Source: Vicinamibacteraceae bacterium (GTDB lineage Bacteria; Acidobacteriota; Vicinamibacteria; Vicinamibacterales; UBA8438). Taken from it: 39,163 bases of DNA. The notes under the pieces were generated by a model, which saw nothing but the letters and a program-made list of their open reading frames with translations, was not told where the DNA came from and searched no databases. Numbering within the stretch: the first letter of the stretch is position 1; each line of letters opens with the position of its first letter. Of this stretch, positions 24,873 to 32,395 are shown in pieces. The DNA lies in the NCBI GenBank assembly GCA_012271165.1, contig JAAXGX010000215.1, positions 13,718-52,880 on the forward strand. Reading direction: 5' to 3'. The position numbers and the translations under genes were made by a program.

Positions 24873-25817
24873 TCAGCGCGAGCGGAAGCTCGCCCGCGGC
24901 CGCGGTTCGACATCTTCGCCGATGGCCGCCCGCACCGACCCATGGGCCTCTCGAAGCCGGGCCAGCGCCCCGGCGCACGGTTGCCCGGTCTTCTGCATGA
25001 CGATGGCGGCCTTGACGTTCCAGCGGGCCTGGCGCAGCAGGACTTCGGCCTCTTCATGGTCCAGCCCCGTCACGGTCGTGACGATGCGCCGCGCGCGGTC
25101 GCGCGCCTTCTCGGACCCTGTCGTCAGGTCGACCATCAGGTTGCCGTAGGTCTTTCCCATGCGCACCATCGCGATCGTCGTGAGCATGTTGAGCACGATC
25201 TTGGTCGCGGTCCCCGCCTTCAGGCGCGTCGATCCGGCGATGACCTCGGGGCCGACGGACGGCGCGATGACGACGTCGACGAAGGTCTGCAGCTCGGTGC
25301 CCGGCCAGCAGGTGACGAAGATGATCCTGACGCCGTTGCGTCGCGCCCGCGACAGGGCGCCGCGCACGAACGGCGTCATGCCGCTCGCCGATACGCCGAC
25401 CAGGACGTCCCTGCGGGTCGGCCGCAGCCGCGCGATCGATCGGGCGCCTTCCTCGTAGTTGTCCTCGACGCCCTCGCGCGCCTGGAAGAACGCCCCGCGT
25501 CCGCCCGCCATGACGGCCTGCACCAGGCTCGACGGGGTGCTGAAGGTGGGCGTCATCTCGGCGGCCTCGAGCACCCCCAGGCGACCGCTGGTGCCGGCGC
25601 CGACGAAGAAGAGGCGGCCGCCCTTGCGCAACGCGGACGTCAGGAGGTCCGCGGCCATCGCGATGCGCGCGCGTTCACGCTGGACGCTGGCGACGACCTT
25701 GCCGTCCTCGCTGAGCATCAGCTGGACGATCTCCTCGGTCGACGCCTTGTCCAGCTCGACGCTGGCCGGGTTGATCGCCTCGGTCGGCAGGTCTTTCCAT
25801 TTCGAGGAAGTGGACAT
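24873..25817 (-). CDS. murQ: N-acetylmuramic acid 6-phosphate etherase
   Basis: Cleaves the lactyl ether of MurNAc-6-phosphate to GlcNAc-6-phosphate and D-lactate in cell-wall recycling. The 314-residue length is normal. It begins with the TEAINPAS motif, has the SIS-fold sugar-phosphate loop FVGAGTSGRLGVLEAAEM with the general-acid Glu, and GVSASGMTPFV, STRLKAGTATKIVLNM and the NLMVDL motif. A small C-terminal helical domain follows. It heads a four-gene minus-strand operon with two symporters and a serine hydrolase. A MurNAc kinase or phosphotransferase source of MurNAc-6-P is not in the window. Confidence 0.95.
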   Translation of the reverse strand: MSTSSKWKDLPTEAINPASVELDKASTEEIVQLMLSEDGKVVASVQRERARIAMAADLLTSALRKGGRLFFVGAGTSGRLGVLEAAEMTPTFSTPSSLVQAVMAGGRGAFFQAREGVEDNYEEGARSIARLRPTRRDVLVGVSASGMTPFVRGALSRARRNGVRIIFVTCWPGTELQTFVDVVIAPSVGPEVIAGSTRLKAGTATKIVLNMLTTIAMVRMGKTYGNLMVDLTTGSEKARDRARRIVTTVTGLDHEEAEVLLRQARWNVKAAIVMQKTGQPCAGALARLREAHGSVRAAIGEDVEPRPRASFRSR

Positions 25818-25846
25818 CGGCGTTGGCTGCCGGCGCGCGGTGGTTA

Positions 25847-25875
25847 TGTGTAACGAATGTGCCCGGGGAGGTCAA
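25847..25875 (-). promoter_or_regulatory. Putative murQ promoter
   Basis: On the minus strand, TTGACC (25875-25870) lies 17 nt from TACACA (25852-25847), 29 nt before the murQ ATG. The -10 match is poor. It sits back to back with the strong hom promoter. Confidence 0.35.
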
Positions 25876-25890
25876 GCGTAGTTGCGGCGT

Positions 25891-25919
25891 TTGACTTCGC
25901 GCGTGGCGAGATATATAAA
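25891..25919 (+). promoter_or_regulatory. Near-consensus sigma70 promoter of the hom operon
   Basis: TTGACT (25891-25896), exactly 17 nt of spacer, then TATAAA (25914-25919), inside an AT-rich patch that stands out from the surrounding GC-rich DNA. Transcription should start near 25926, about 25 nt before the leader peptide. This is the best promoter match in the window. Confidence 0.8.
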
Positions 25920-25950
25920 TATCGGTTGTTTCGAGTTCGAGGCAGAGTTC

Positions 25951-26040
25951 ATGCACACCAATCGTGTCGTGCCCGATCGGCCCGCTCGCATGATGCCGAC
26001 GACGACCGGCCCGACCGGGCCGGTCCTGCGTGGCGGGTGA
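25951..26040 (+). CDS. Thr/Met-rich leader peptide of the hom operon attenuator
   Basis: A 29-codon reading frame too short for normal gene calling. GAGG (25939-25942) lies 8 nt before the ATG. The peptide has Thr at 3, 17, 18, 19 and 22 and Met at 14 and 15 (RMMPTTTGPT in the middle), so it is loaded with codons for the two end products of the homoserine pathway. It ends with TGA at 26038-26040, inside the 5' arm of the antiterminator. It fits the classical thrL logic: scarcity of charged tRNA-Thr (or Met) stalls the ribosome at 25990-26016 and spares the antiterminator arm, while normal translation covers it. The homology is functional, not sequence-based. Confidence 0.75.
   Translation: MHTNRVVPDRPARMMPTTTGPTGPVLRGG
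26004..26025 (+). promoter_or_regulatory. Hairpin over the leader Thr codons
   Basis: GACCGGCCC (26004-26012) and GGGCCGGTC (26017-26025) form a perfect 9-bp stem with a GACC loop. It covers the last two regulatory Thr codons. It could act as the pause hairpin that synchronises polymerase and ribosome. Confidence 0.6.
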
Positions 26041-26084
26041 TGTAGCCGACACCGATTGGGGGAATCCCAGCAGGCCATCATCCG
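26034..26084 (+). promoter_or_regulatory. Antiterminator pairing of the hom leader
   Basis: CGGGTGATG-TA-GCC (26034-26047), which spans the leader stop codon, can pair with GGCCATCATCCG (26073-26084) through 12 bp with a 2-nt bulge and one G-U pair. The downstream segment is the same one used as the 5' arm of the terminator, so the two structures exclude each other. Confidence 0.65.
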
Positions 26085-26105
26085 ACACCGGGTGATGGCC
26101 TTTTT
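26073..26105 (+). terminator. Rho-independent terminator (attenuator) before hom
   Basis: GGCCATCATCCG (26073-26084) pairs with CGGGTGATGGCC (26089-26100): 12 bp with one U-G pair and an ACAC loop, followed at once by five T residues (26101-26105). It is the clearest intrinsic terminator in the window, and it lies between the promoter and hom with no full-length gene upstream of it on that strand, which points to attenuation. Confidence 0.85.
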
Positions 26106-26131
26106 CATTGCAGACCACGGACTGGTGCGTC

Positions 26132-27433
26132 ATGCCCGCACGCGACCTTGAGAACGGCACGAGCAGCCGCCCGCTCGGCGTGGCGCTCGTGGGTTTCGGC
26201 ACCGTCGGCCAGGCGGTGGCCCGCATTCTCTGCAACGGGTCGCACGGCCGCCTGCTGCTGACGCACGTCTGCAATCGCCGGGTCGAGCGGAAACGGGCGG
26301 GCTGGGTGCCTGCCGGCGTGACCTGGACGGACGATATCGAGGCGGTGCTCGACTCGCCCGCGGACGTCGTCGTGGAGCTCATCGGCGGCCACGACCCGGC
26401 CGCGAGCTGGATTCGCCGGGCCCTCGAAGCCGGGAAGTCGGTCGTCACGGCGAACAAGCAGGTCATCGCCGAGCAGGGCGCCGAGCTCGAGGCGCTTGCA
26501 CGGCGCCGGGGGCGGCGGCTGCGCTTCGAGGCCGCCGTGGCGGGCGGCATTCCAATCATTCACGGCCTGCAGGAGGGTCTGGCGGGCGATCGCCTGTTCC
26601 GTGTGCTCGGGATTCTCAACGGCACCTGCAACTACATCCTCACGCGCATGGAGGCCGACGGGGTGTCGTTCGATGCGGCGCTCCGCGAGGCTCAGGAGCT
26701 GGGCTACGCGGAGGCCGATCCGGCGGCGGACGTCGACGGCTTCGACGCGCAGGCGAAGCTGGCCATCCTGTCGGCCGTCGGACTGCGCCGCCCGATCGGG
26801 GCGAGCAGCATTCCCCTGCGGACGATCACGACGATAGACGCCGTCGACTTCGCGTACGCGAAGCAGCTCGCCTGCACCATCCGGCAGGTCTCGCGGGCCG
26901 AGCACGATGGAGACGGGCGGGTGCTCGCTGCCGTGCAGCCCATGCTCGTGCCGCGGACGTCGGCGCTGGCGCAGGTCAGCGGCAGCCGCAACGTGGTCGT
27001 CGTGGAGGGCGCGGCGGGAGGCGAGACGGCCTTCTTCGGACACGGCGCCGGCGGCGACCCGACGGCTGTCGCCGTGGTCTCGGACCTGGAGTCGATCGCG
27101 CGGGGGAGCGGCGACCCCGCGGCGCGGCTCGCGGCCGGGCCGGCGGCAAGCGCCGTGCAGGACTTCGTTTCGCCGCACTACGCCCGCTTCATCATCAACG
27201 ATCGGCCGGGGATTGTCGCGGCGCTGGCGGGTGTGTTCTCGCGACACGGCGTGAACATCGACGCGGTGCTCCAGCAGCCCGGCTGGCCCAAGACGAATCT
27301 GCCGTTCGTCATGACGCTGAACGCCTGCAGCGCGGCGGCGGTGCATGCCGCGCTCGCCGAAGCGTCCGCGTTCGACTTTCACGTCCGGCCGCCGCTGTGG
27401 ATGCCGGTGTTGACCCCGAGGCAGCAGACATGA
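26132..27433 (+). CDS. hom: Homoserine dehydrogenase
   Basis: Reduces aspartate semialdehyde to homoserine with NAD(P)H, the branch point to threonine and methionine. The 433-residue protein has the Rossmann motif GFGTVG (residues 21-26), then ELIGGHDPA, TANKQVIAEQG, FEAAVAGGIPI and the catalytic region GILNGTCNYIL with YAEADPAADVDGFDAQAK. A C-terminal ACT domain (FIINDRPGIVAALAGVFSRHG) suggests threonine feedback. ATG 26132 was chosen because it leaves a short N-terminus before the first strand; TTG 26108 is in frame but lies against the terminator. It overlaps thrC by ATGA and is controlled by the attenuator just upstream. Confidence 0.96.
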   Translation: MPARDLENGTSSRPLGVALVGFGTVGQAVARILCNGSHGRLLLTHVCNRRVERKRAGWVPAGVTWTDDIEAVLDSPADVVVELIGGHDPAASWIRRALEAGKSVVTANKQVIAEQGAELEALARRRGRRLRFEAAVAGGIPIIHGLQEGLAGDRLFRVLGILNGTCNYILTRMEADGVSFDAALREAQELGYAEADPAADVDGFDAQAKLAILSAVGLRRPIGASSIPLRTITTIDAVDFAYAKQLACTIRQVSRAEHDGDGRVLAAVQPMLVPRTSALAQVSGSRNVVVVEGAAGGETAFFGHGAGGDPTAVAVVSDLESIARGSGDPAARLAAGPAASAVQDFVSPHYARFIINDRPGIVAALAGVFSRHGVNIDAVLQQPGWPKTNLPFVMTLNACSAAAVHAALAEASAFDFHVRPPLWMPVLTPRQQT

Positions 27434-28689
27434 GCTATTTCACCGGTCTCCGCTGTTCGTTGTGCCAGGAGGTCTTCCCGGCAGAGGCGCTGTATGTCTG
27501 CGACAAGTGCCTCGGGCCGCTCGAGGCGACCTACGACCTCGACGGAATCGGGCGGCGGGTCACCCGCGAGCTGATCGCCGCACGCCCCGGCAACCTGTGG
27601 CGCTACCGGGAGTTCCTCCCGATCGAGGGCGAGCCGCGCACCGGATTCCACGCGGGCTGGACGCCGCTGATTCGCGCCGACCGCCTGGCACGGGAGCTGG
27701 GGCTTCGGGAGCTCTACCTGAAGGACGACTCGGTCAACCATCCCACGCTCTCGTACAAGGACCGCGTCGTCTCCGTGGCGGCCACGCGGGCCGTGGAGCT
27801 GGGAATCACGATCTTCGGCTGCGCCTCGACCGGCAACCTCGGCAACAGCGTGGCCGCGCACGCCGGGCGCCTGGGGCTGGCGTGCTACGTGTTCATTCCA
27901 CAGGACCTCGAGCCCGGCAAGATCCTAGGCTCCGCCGTGTCGGGTCCCCACGTGGTCGCCATCGACGGCACGTACGACGATGTCAACAGGCTGTGCACGC
28001 AGGTCGGCGACCGCTACGGGTGGGGGTTCGCCAACATAAACCTGCGCTCGTACTACGCCGAGGGAGCGAAGACGTACGGCTTCGAGATCGTCGAGCAGCT
28101 CGGTTGGCGCTTCCCGCAGCACGTGGTCTGCCCGGTCGCGGGCGGCACGCTGCTGCCGCGGATCGGCCGCGGATTTCGCGAGTTGCGCGACGTGGGGCTG
28201 GCGGACGGTCCGTTGCCGCGCATCCACGCCGCGCAAGCCGCGGGATGCGCCCCGGTCATCCATGCGCTGGAGAACGGTCTCGAGCATCCCGAGCCGGTCA
28301 GGCCGAACACGATTGCGAAGTCGATCGCCATCGGCAATCCGGCTGACGGGTATCACGTGCTGCAGACGGTCCGCGGCACCGGGGGCAGCGGGGCGGCCGT
28401 AGGCGACGCCGAGATCCTCGATGCCATCACGCTGCTCGCGCGTACCGAGGGCATCTTCACCGAGCCCGCGGGCGGCACGACGCTCGCCGCGGCGATTCGA
28501 CTCGTTCGCGACGAGGTGATTCCGCGAGAGGAATCCGTCGTCGTGTGCATCACCGGCAACGGCTACAAGACTGCCGACGCCATGGCGGACACCGTGCCGG
28601 GACCGCGGCGCATCGGCCGGTCGCTGCGGGAGTTCGAGGCGTATCTGAGCGACCGGCACGAGATTCACCAGCGTGCGGATGGCGGATGA
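27430..28689 (+). CDS. thrC: Threonine synthase
   Basis: A PLP enzyme converting O-phosphohomoserine to threonine. The 419-residue protein starts with a zinc-ribbon-like segment (C9-x-x-C12 ... C24-x-x-C27). The PLP lysine is K110 in TLSYKDRVVS, and the phosphate-binding loop is CASTGNLGNSVAAHAG. The ATG overlaps the hom stop (ATGA). Homoserine kinase (thrB), which supplies its substrate, is missing from this operon and must be elsewhere or replaced. Confidence 0.95.
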   Translation: MSYFTGLRCSLCQEVFPAEALYVCDKCLGPLEATYDLDGIGRRVTRELIAARPGNLWRYREFLPIEGEPRTGFHAGWTPLIRADRLARELGLRELYLKDDSVNHPTLSYKDRVVSVAATRAVELGITIFGCASTGNLGNSVAAHAGRLGLACYVFIPQDLEPGKILGSAVSGPHVVAIDGTYDDVNRLCTQVGDRYGWGFANINLRSYYAEGAKTYGFEIVEQLGWRFPQHVVCPVAGGTLLPRIGRGFRELRDVGLADGPLPRIHAAQAAGCAPVIHALENGLEHPEPVRPNTIAKSIAIGNPADGYHVLQTVRGTGGSGAAVGDAEILDAITLLARTEGIFTEPAGGTTLAAAIRLVRDEVIPREESVVVCITGNGYKTADAMADTVPGPRRIGRSLREFEAYLSDRHEIHQRADGG

Positions 28690-29962
28690 GATGCGAGACG
28701 CCGCCGCGTGCTCCGAGATAGTCGAGGCCGAGGGCCACCTCGTCGACTCGCAGCTCCTCAACGTGATCTTCGACAAGGTCATCGAGCGGCGCTCCAGGTT
28801 CGAGGTGCTGCGGTTCGATATCGGCCGGACCAACGAGGAGTTCTCGCGCCTGGAGCTGAAGGTCACGGCCCCCGAGCCGGCGGTCCTGCGCCAGTTGCTC
28901 GAGGACCTGATGCCGCTGGGATGCCACGCCCAGCCGCTGCGCGACGCGCTGCTCAGGCCGGCCGAGGCCGACGGAGTGGTTCCCGACGACTTCTACTCGA
29001 CGACGAACCACCAGACGTTCGTCCGCCACGGAGGCCGGTGGCTGGCCGTCGGCGCGCAGCGCATGGACGCGGTCGTCGTCGTTCACGAGGGCCGTGCGGT
29101 CTGCCGGAAGCTGCGCGACGTTCAGCGCGGCGAGCGGGTGGTCTCCGGCGTCTCCGGCATCCGCGTCTCTCCCGAGTTCCGCGAGCGCGACAGACTGGGG
29201 TTCGCGTTCATGACGAACGACGTGTCGACCGAGCGCCGGGTCGAGGTCAGTGCGTCGAAGGTCGTGGCGATGATGCGCGACGTCAAGGCGCACGGGGGGC
29301 GGATCGCCTTCGTCGCGGGGCCGGTCGTCGTGCACAGCGGCGGCGGCGGCTACTTCACGGACCTGATTCGCGGGGGGTTCGTGGACGTGCTGCTGGCGGG
29401 CAACGCGCTCGCCGTCCACGACGTGGAGCAGGCCTTGTTCGGCACCTCTCTCGGCGTGGATCTGGAGGCCGGCGTCGCCCGGGACGAGGGGCACCGGAAC
29501 CACATGCGGGCGATCAACGCCATCAACCGCGCGGGCGGGCTGCAACCGGCGGTCGAGGGCGGCACGTTGCGGTCGGGGATCATGTACGAGCTCATCGTCC
29601 GCGACATTCCGTACGTGCTCGCCGGCAGCATCCGCGACGATGGCCCGCTCCTGGACACGGAGATGGATCTGATCGCAGCGCAGGATCGGTATGCCGGCGA
29701 GCTGGTCGACGTCAAGATGGTGGTGATGCTGTCGACGATGCTCCACAGCATCGGGGTGGGGAACATGCTGCCGTCCCACGTGCGCGTCGTCTGCGTCGAC
29801 ATCAACCCCGCGGTGGTCACCAAGCTCGGCGACCGGGGGTCGTCGCAGACCGTCGGGATCGTGACCGACGTCGGGCTGTTCCTGCACCAGCTCGCCACGC
29901 AGCTGGGAGCGCTGGACGCCGGGGCGCGGCGCGCTCGGCAGGGAAGTGAGGCTGACGTGTGA
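28679..29962 (+). CDS. TIGR00300-family protein (LOR/SDH-like; archaeal-type ornithine cyclodeaminase family)
   Basis: About 427 residues. The N-terminal 100 residues (EGHLVDSQLLNVIFDKV, RFDIGRTNEEFSRL) are the LOR/SDH conserved region. The rest carries PDDFYSTTNHQTFVR, GPVVVHSGGGGYF, LLAGNALAVHDVEQALFGTS, LAGSIRDDGPLLDTEMD and VDINPAVVTKLGDRG, which define TIGR00300. Family members in archaea act as ornithine cyclodeaminases making proline with NAD+, and a related domain sits in cyanobacterial arginine-degrading enzymes. Placement inside an aspartate-family operon, overlapping thrC and ending GTGA into lysC, suggests the true substrate here may be an aspartate-family intermediate. Start choice among GTG 28673, ATG 28679 and ATG 28691 is uncertain. 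Confidence 0.8.
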   Translation: MADEMRDAAACSEIVEAEGHLVDSQLLNVIFDKVIERRSRFEVLRFDIGRTNEEFSRLELKVTAPEPAVLRQLLEDLMPLGCHAQPLRDALLRPAEADGVVPDDFYSTTNHQTFVRHGGRWLAVGAQRMDAVVVVHEGRAVCRKLRDVQRGERVVSGVSGIRVSPEFRERDRLGFAFMTNDVSTERRVEVSASKVVAMMRDVKAHGGRIAFVAGPVVVHSGGGGYFTDLIRGGFVDVLLAGNALAVHDVEQALFGTSLGVDLEAGVARDEGHRNHMRAINAINRAGGLQPAVEGGTLRSGIMYELIVRDIPYVLAGSIRDDGPLLDTEMDLIAAQDRYAGELVDVKMVVMLSTMLHSIGVGNMLPSHVRVVCVDINPAVVTKLGDRGSSQTVGIVTDVGLFLHQLATQLGALDAGARRARQGSEADV

Positions 29963-31209
29963 CAGGCTCGAGTACGGTGCACAGCGGGATCATCGTCAAG
30001 AAGTACGGGGGCACGTCAGTTGCGACGCCCGAGCGGATCAGCGCGATCGCGGAGGGGGTGGCGCAGCAGGTCGGCGGCGTGCGGGGGCTCATCGTCGTGC
30101 TGTCGGCGATGGGGAAGTCGACGGACGAGCTCGTGGCGCTGGCGCATCAGGTGTCCAGACGGCCGGCGGGCCGCGAAATGGATCTCCTGCTGGCCACGGG
30201 CGAGCAGGTGTCCGTCTCGCTGCTCGGGCTCGCCCTGCAGGACCGCGGGGTGGCGGCCGTGTCGCTGACCGCCGCGCAATGCGGCATCCGCACCGACAGC
30301 GCGTTCAACGTCGCGCGGATTCAGTCCATCGACACGGAGCGGATTCTCGCGGAGCTGGAGGCCGGCCGGGTCGTGATCGTCACGGGCTTCCAGGGCGTGA
30401 CGACGGATCATGACATCACGACCCTGGGCCGGGGCGGCAGCGACATCACGGGCGTCGCGGTGGCGGTGGCCGTGGGCGCCGACGCGTGCGAGATCTGCAC
30501 GGACGTCGACGGCGTGCTCACGGCCGATCCCAACCTGGTGCCCGCCGCGCGGCTGTGGCCCGAGATCAGCTACGAGGCAGCCATCGAGATGGCGTCGAGC
30601 GGCGCCAAGGTGCTGCATCCCCGGGCCGCCGAGCTGTGCATGGCGTACGACATTCCGATCCACGTACGGTCGAGCTTTCACGCGCGCGAGGGCACGTGGA
30701 TCCGCGGGAGCGACGATATGGTGATGGAGCAGGCCGAGGTCGTGGGTGTGAGCAGCGACAGGAAGATCGCCAAGATCACGCTGCGCGAGGTGCCCGATGA
30801 GCCGGGTCTGGCGGCGCGCGTGTTTCAGGATCTGGCCGGCGAGGACATCTGCGTGCGGCTGATCATCCAGAGCGCGAGCTCGGAAGGGCGGGGACGCATC
30901 ACGTTCGTCCTCGACGAGGAATTCGCCGAGCAGGCGGCGCACCTGGTCGAGCAGTGGAAGTCGGCCGGCATCGCCAGCGACGGGATCGTCGACCACGACG
31001 TGGCGAAGATCTCCATCGTGGGGTCGCGCCTCGCGTCGACCCCCGGCCTGGCGGCGCGCATGTTCTCGGCGCTCGCGCGGGAGGAGATCAACATCGACTG
31101 CATCAGCTCCTCCGAGATGAAGGTGGCCTGCGTGATCGCGGGCGAGCACGTCGAGCGCGCCGTGCGCGCCGTTCACGACGAGTTCTTCCCGCCGGAGCCA
31201 GCGCGATGA
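29959..31209 (+). CDS. lysC: Aspartate kinase
   Basis: Phosphorylates aspartate in the first committed step to Lys, Thr and Met. A 416-residue monofunctional enzyme: the kinase domain has VKKYGGTSV at the N-terminus, TGEQVSVSLL, TTLGRGGSDITGVAVA and CTDVDGVLTADP. Two C-terminal ACT domains follow (KITLREVPDEPGLAARVF and KISIVGSRLASTPGLAARMF) for allosteric feedback. The GTG start sits in a GTGA overlap with the upstream gene and the stop overlaps asd by ATGA. Confidence 0.96.
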   Translation: MTGSSTVHSGIIVKKYGGTSVATPERISAIAEGVAQQVGGVRGLIVVLSAMGKSTDELVALAHQVSRRPAGREMDLLLATGEQVSVSLLGLALQDRGVAAVSLTAAQCGIRTDSAFNVARIQSIDTERILAELEAGRVVIVTGFQGVTTDHDITTLGRGGSDITGVAVAVAVGADACEICTDVDGVLTADPNLVPAARLWPEISYEAAIEMASSGAKVLHPRAAELCMAYDIPIHVRSSFHAREGTWIRGSDDMVMEQAEVVGVSSDRKIAKITLREVPDEPGLAARVFQDLAGEDICVRLIIQSASSEGRGRITFVLDEEFAEQAAHLVEQWKSAGIASDGIVDHDVAKISIVGSRLASTPGLAARMFSALAREEINIDCISSSEMKVACVIAGEHVERAVRAVHDEFFPPEPAR

Positions 31210-32270
31210 CGACGCGGCAGCCCGCCAGGCGGATCGATGTCGGCATCCTCGGCGCGACGGGGATGGTCGGCCAGGAGTTCATCGCGCAGCTCCAGGGGCA
31301 TCCCTGGTTCAGCCTCACGTGGATCGCGGCCAGCGAGCGGTCGCGGGGGCGCCGGTTCGCCGACGCGACGGACTGGCGGCTGCCGGTGCCGCGTCCGGCG
31401 GCGGTGGCGGACATGGTCGTGGACGCCGTCGTTCCGGATCGGGCACCCCAGGTCGTGTTCTCGGGACTGGACTCGTCGGTCGCCGGCGAGGTGGAGGCCG
31501 CGTTCGCGGCGGCGGGCCACATCGTGGTGAGCAATGCGCGCAACTACCGCATGGACGCCGACGTGCCGCTGCTGGTGCCGGAGATCAACCCGGACCACCT
31601 GGAGCTGCTGTCCGCGCAGCGGACGGCAAGACGCTGGCCCGGCCGCATCGTCACGAATCCGAACTGCTCGACCATCGTCCTGACGATGGCGCTGGCCCCG
31701 CTGCGGCGGTTCGGGCTGCGCTCCGTCAACGTCACGACGTTGCAGGCCGTCTCCGGCGCCGGGTATCCGGGCGTCCCTTCCCTCGACATCGTCGGGAACG
31801 TGATTCCGTTCATCGGCGGCGAGGAAGAGAAGATGGAGACCGAGACGCAGAAGATCCTCGGCTCGCTCGCGCAGCGGCAGGTCGAGCCCTACCCGGTGAC
31901 GGTGAGCGCGCACACCACACGCGTCGGCGTCACCAACGGGCACACGGGAATGGTCTCGGTCGGCTTCGAGGCGGCGCCCGCCGCCGCCGAGCTCATCGAC
32001 GCGTTCAGGTCGTTCTCGGGGCGGCCGCAGGCCGAGGAGCTGCCGAGCGCGCCGCCGCGGCCGGTCGAGTACCTCGACGAGGCGAGCCGGCCGCAGCCGC
32101 GTCTCGACGTCGACCGCGGCAACGGCATGACGGTGAGCGTGGGGCGCCTCCGGCCGTGCCCCTTGCTCGACTACAAGTTCGTCGTGCTGGGGCACAACAC
32201 CATCCGCGGCGCCGCCGGGGCGGCGATCCTCAACGCCGAGCTGATGCTGATCGACGGCCTGCTGGATTGA
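31206..32270 (+). CDS. asd: Aspartate-semialdehyde dehydrogenase
   Basis: Reduces aspartyl phosphate to aspartate semialdehyde with NADPH. The 354-residue protein has the NADP loop GILGATGMVGQ near the start and active-site Cys154 in TNPNCSTIVL. IPFIGGEEEKMETETQKIL and a histidine-containing HTTRVGVTNGHTG indicate the archaeal/fungal-type Asd subfamily. It is the last gene of the attenuated operon, translationally coupled to lysC; a perfect 12-bp hairpin follows the stop. Confidence 0.95.
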   Translation: MTTRQPARRIDVGILGATGMVGQEFIAQLQGHPWFSLTWIAASERSRGRRFADATDWRLPVPRPAAVADMVVDAVVPDRAPQVVFSGLDSSVAGEVEAAFAAAGHIVVSNARNYRMDADVPLLVPEINPDHLELLSAQRTARRWPGRIVTNPNCSTIVLTMALAPLRRFGLRSVNVTTLQAVSGAGYPGVPSLDIVGNVIPFIGGEEEKMETETQKILGSLAQRQVEPYPVTVSAHTTRVGVTNGHTGMVSVGFEAAPAAAELIDAFRSFSGRPQAEELPSAPPRPVEYLDEASRPQPRLDVDRGNGMTVSVGRLRPCPLLDYKFVVLGHNTIRGAAGAAILNAELMLIDGLLD

Positions 32271-32274
32271 CGGG

Positions 32275-32301
32275 GGAGCGCGGGGCCGTGCCCCGCGCTC
32301 C
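32275..32301 (+). terminator. Hairpin after asd
   Basis: GGAGCGCGGGGC (32275-32286) and GCCCCGCGCTCC (32290-32301) pair perfectly around CGT. No U tract follows, so it may work as a 3'-end stabiliser or Rho-assisted terminator. A second small hairpin (GGTTGG-CGC-CCAACC, 32339-32353) lies before the opposite-strand gene end. Confidence 0.5.
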
Positions 32302-32362
32302 GTCCCGGGCTAGCCCGCCAAGCGTCTCCTGCGGCTCCGGTTGGCGCCCAACCAATCCTGCA

Positions 32363-32395
32363 GGAGTCCGCGCCGTTCTACGGCGCGGACTTCTA
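32363..32395 (-). repeat. Stop-codon palindrome, copy D
   Basis: On the minus strand it starts at the TAG of the cytochrome c gene: GAAGTCCGCGCCGT, loop AGA, ACGGCGCGGACTCC. The stem is nearly perfect over 14 bp. Same position and orientation relative to its host gene as copies A, B and E. Confidence 0.75.

Noticed and set aside
25857-26045. A 62-codon plus-strand frame beginning upstream of the hom promoter
   Set aside because: It spans the -35/-10 region and is in a different frame from the Thr-rich leader peptide; it has no ribosome binding site.
25926-26131. A metabolite riboswitch (SAM, lysine or T-box) upstream of hom
   Set aside because: No conserved core of those classes was recognised; the translated leader with Thr/Met codons and alternative stems explains the terminator better.
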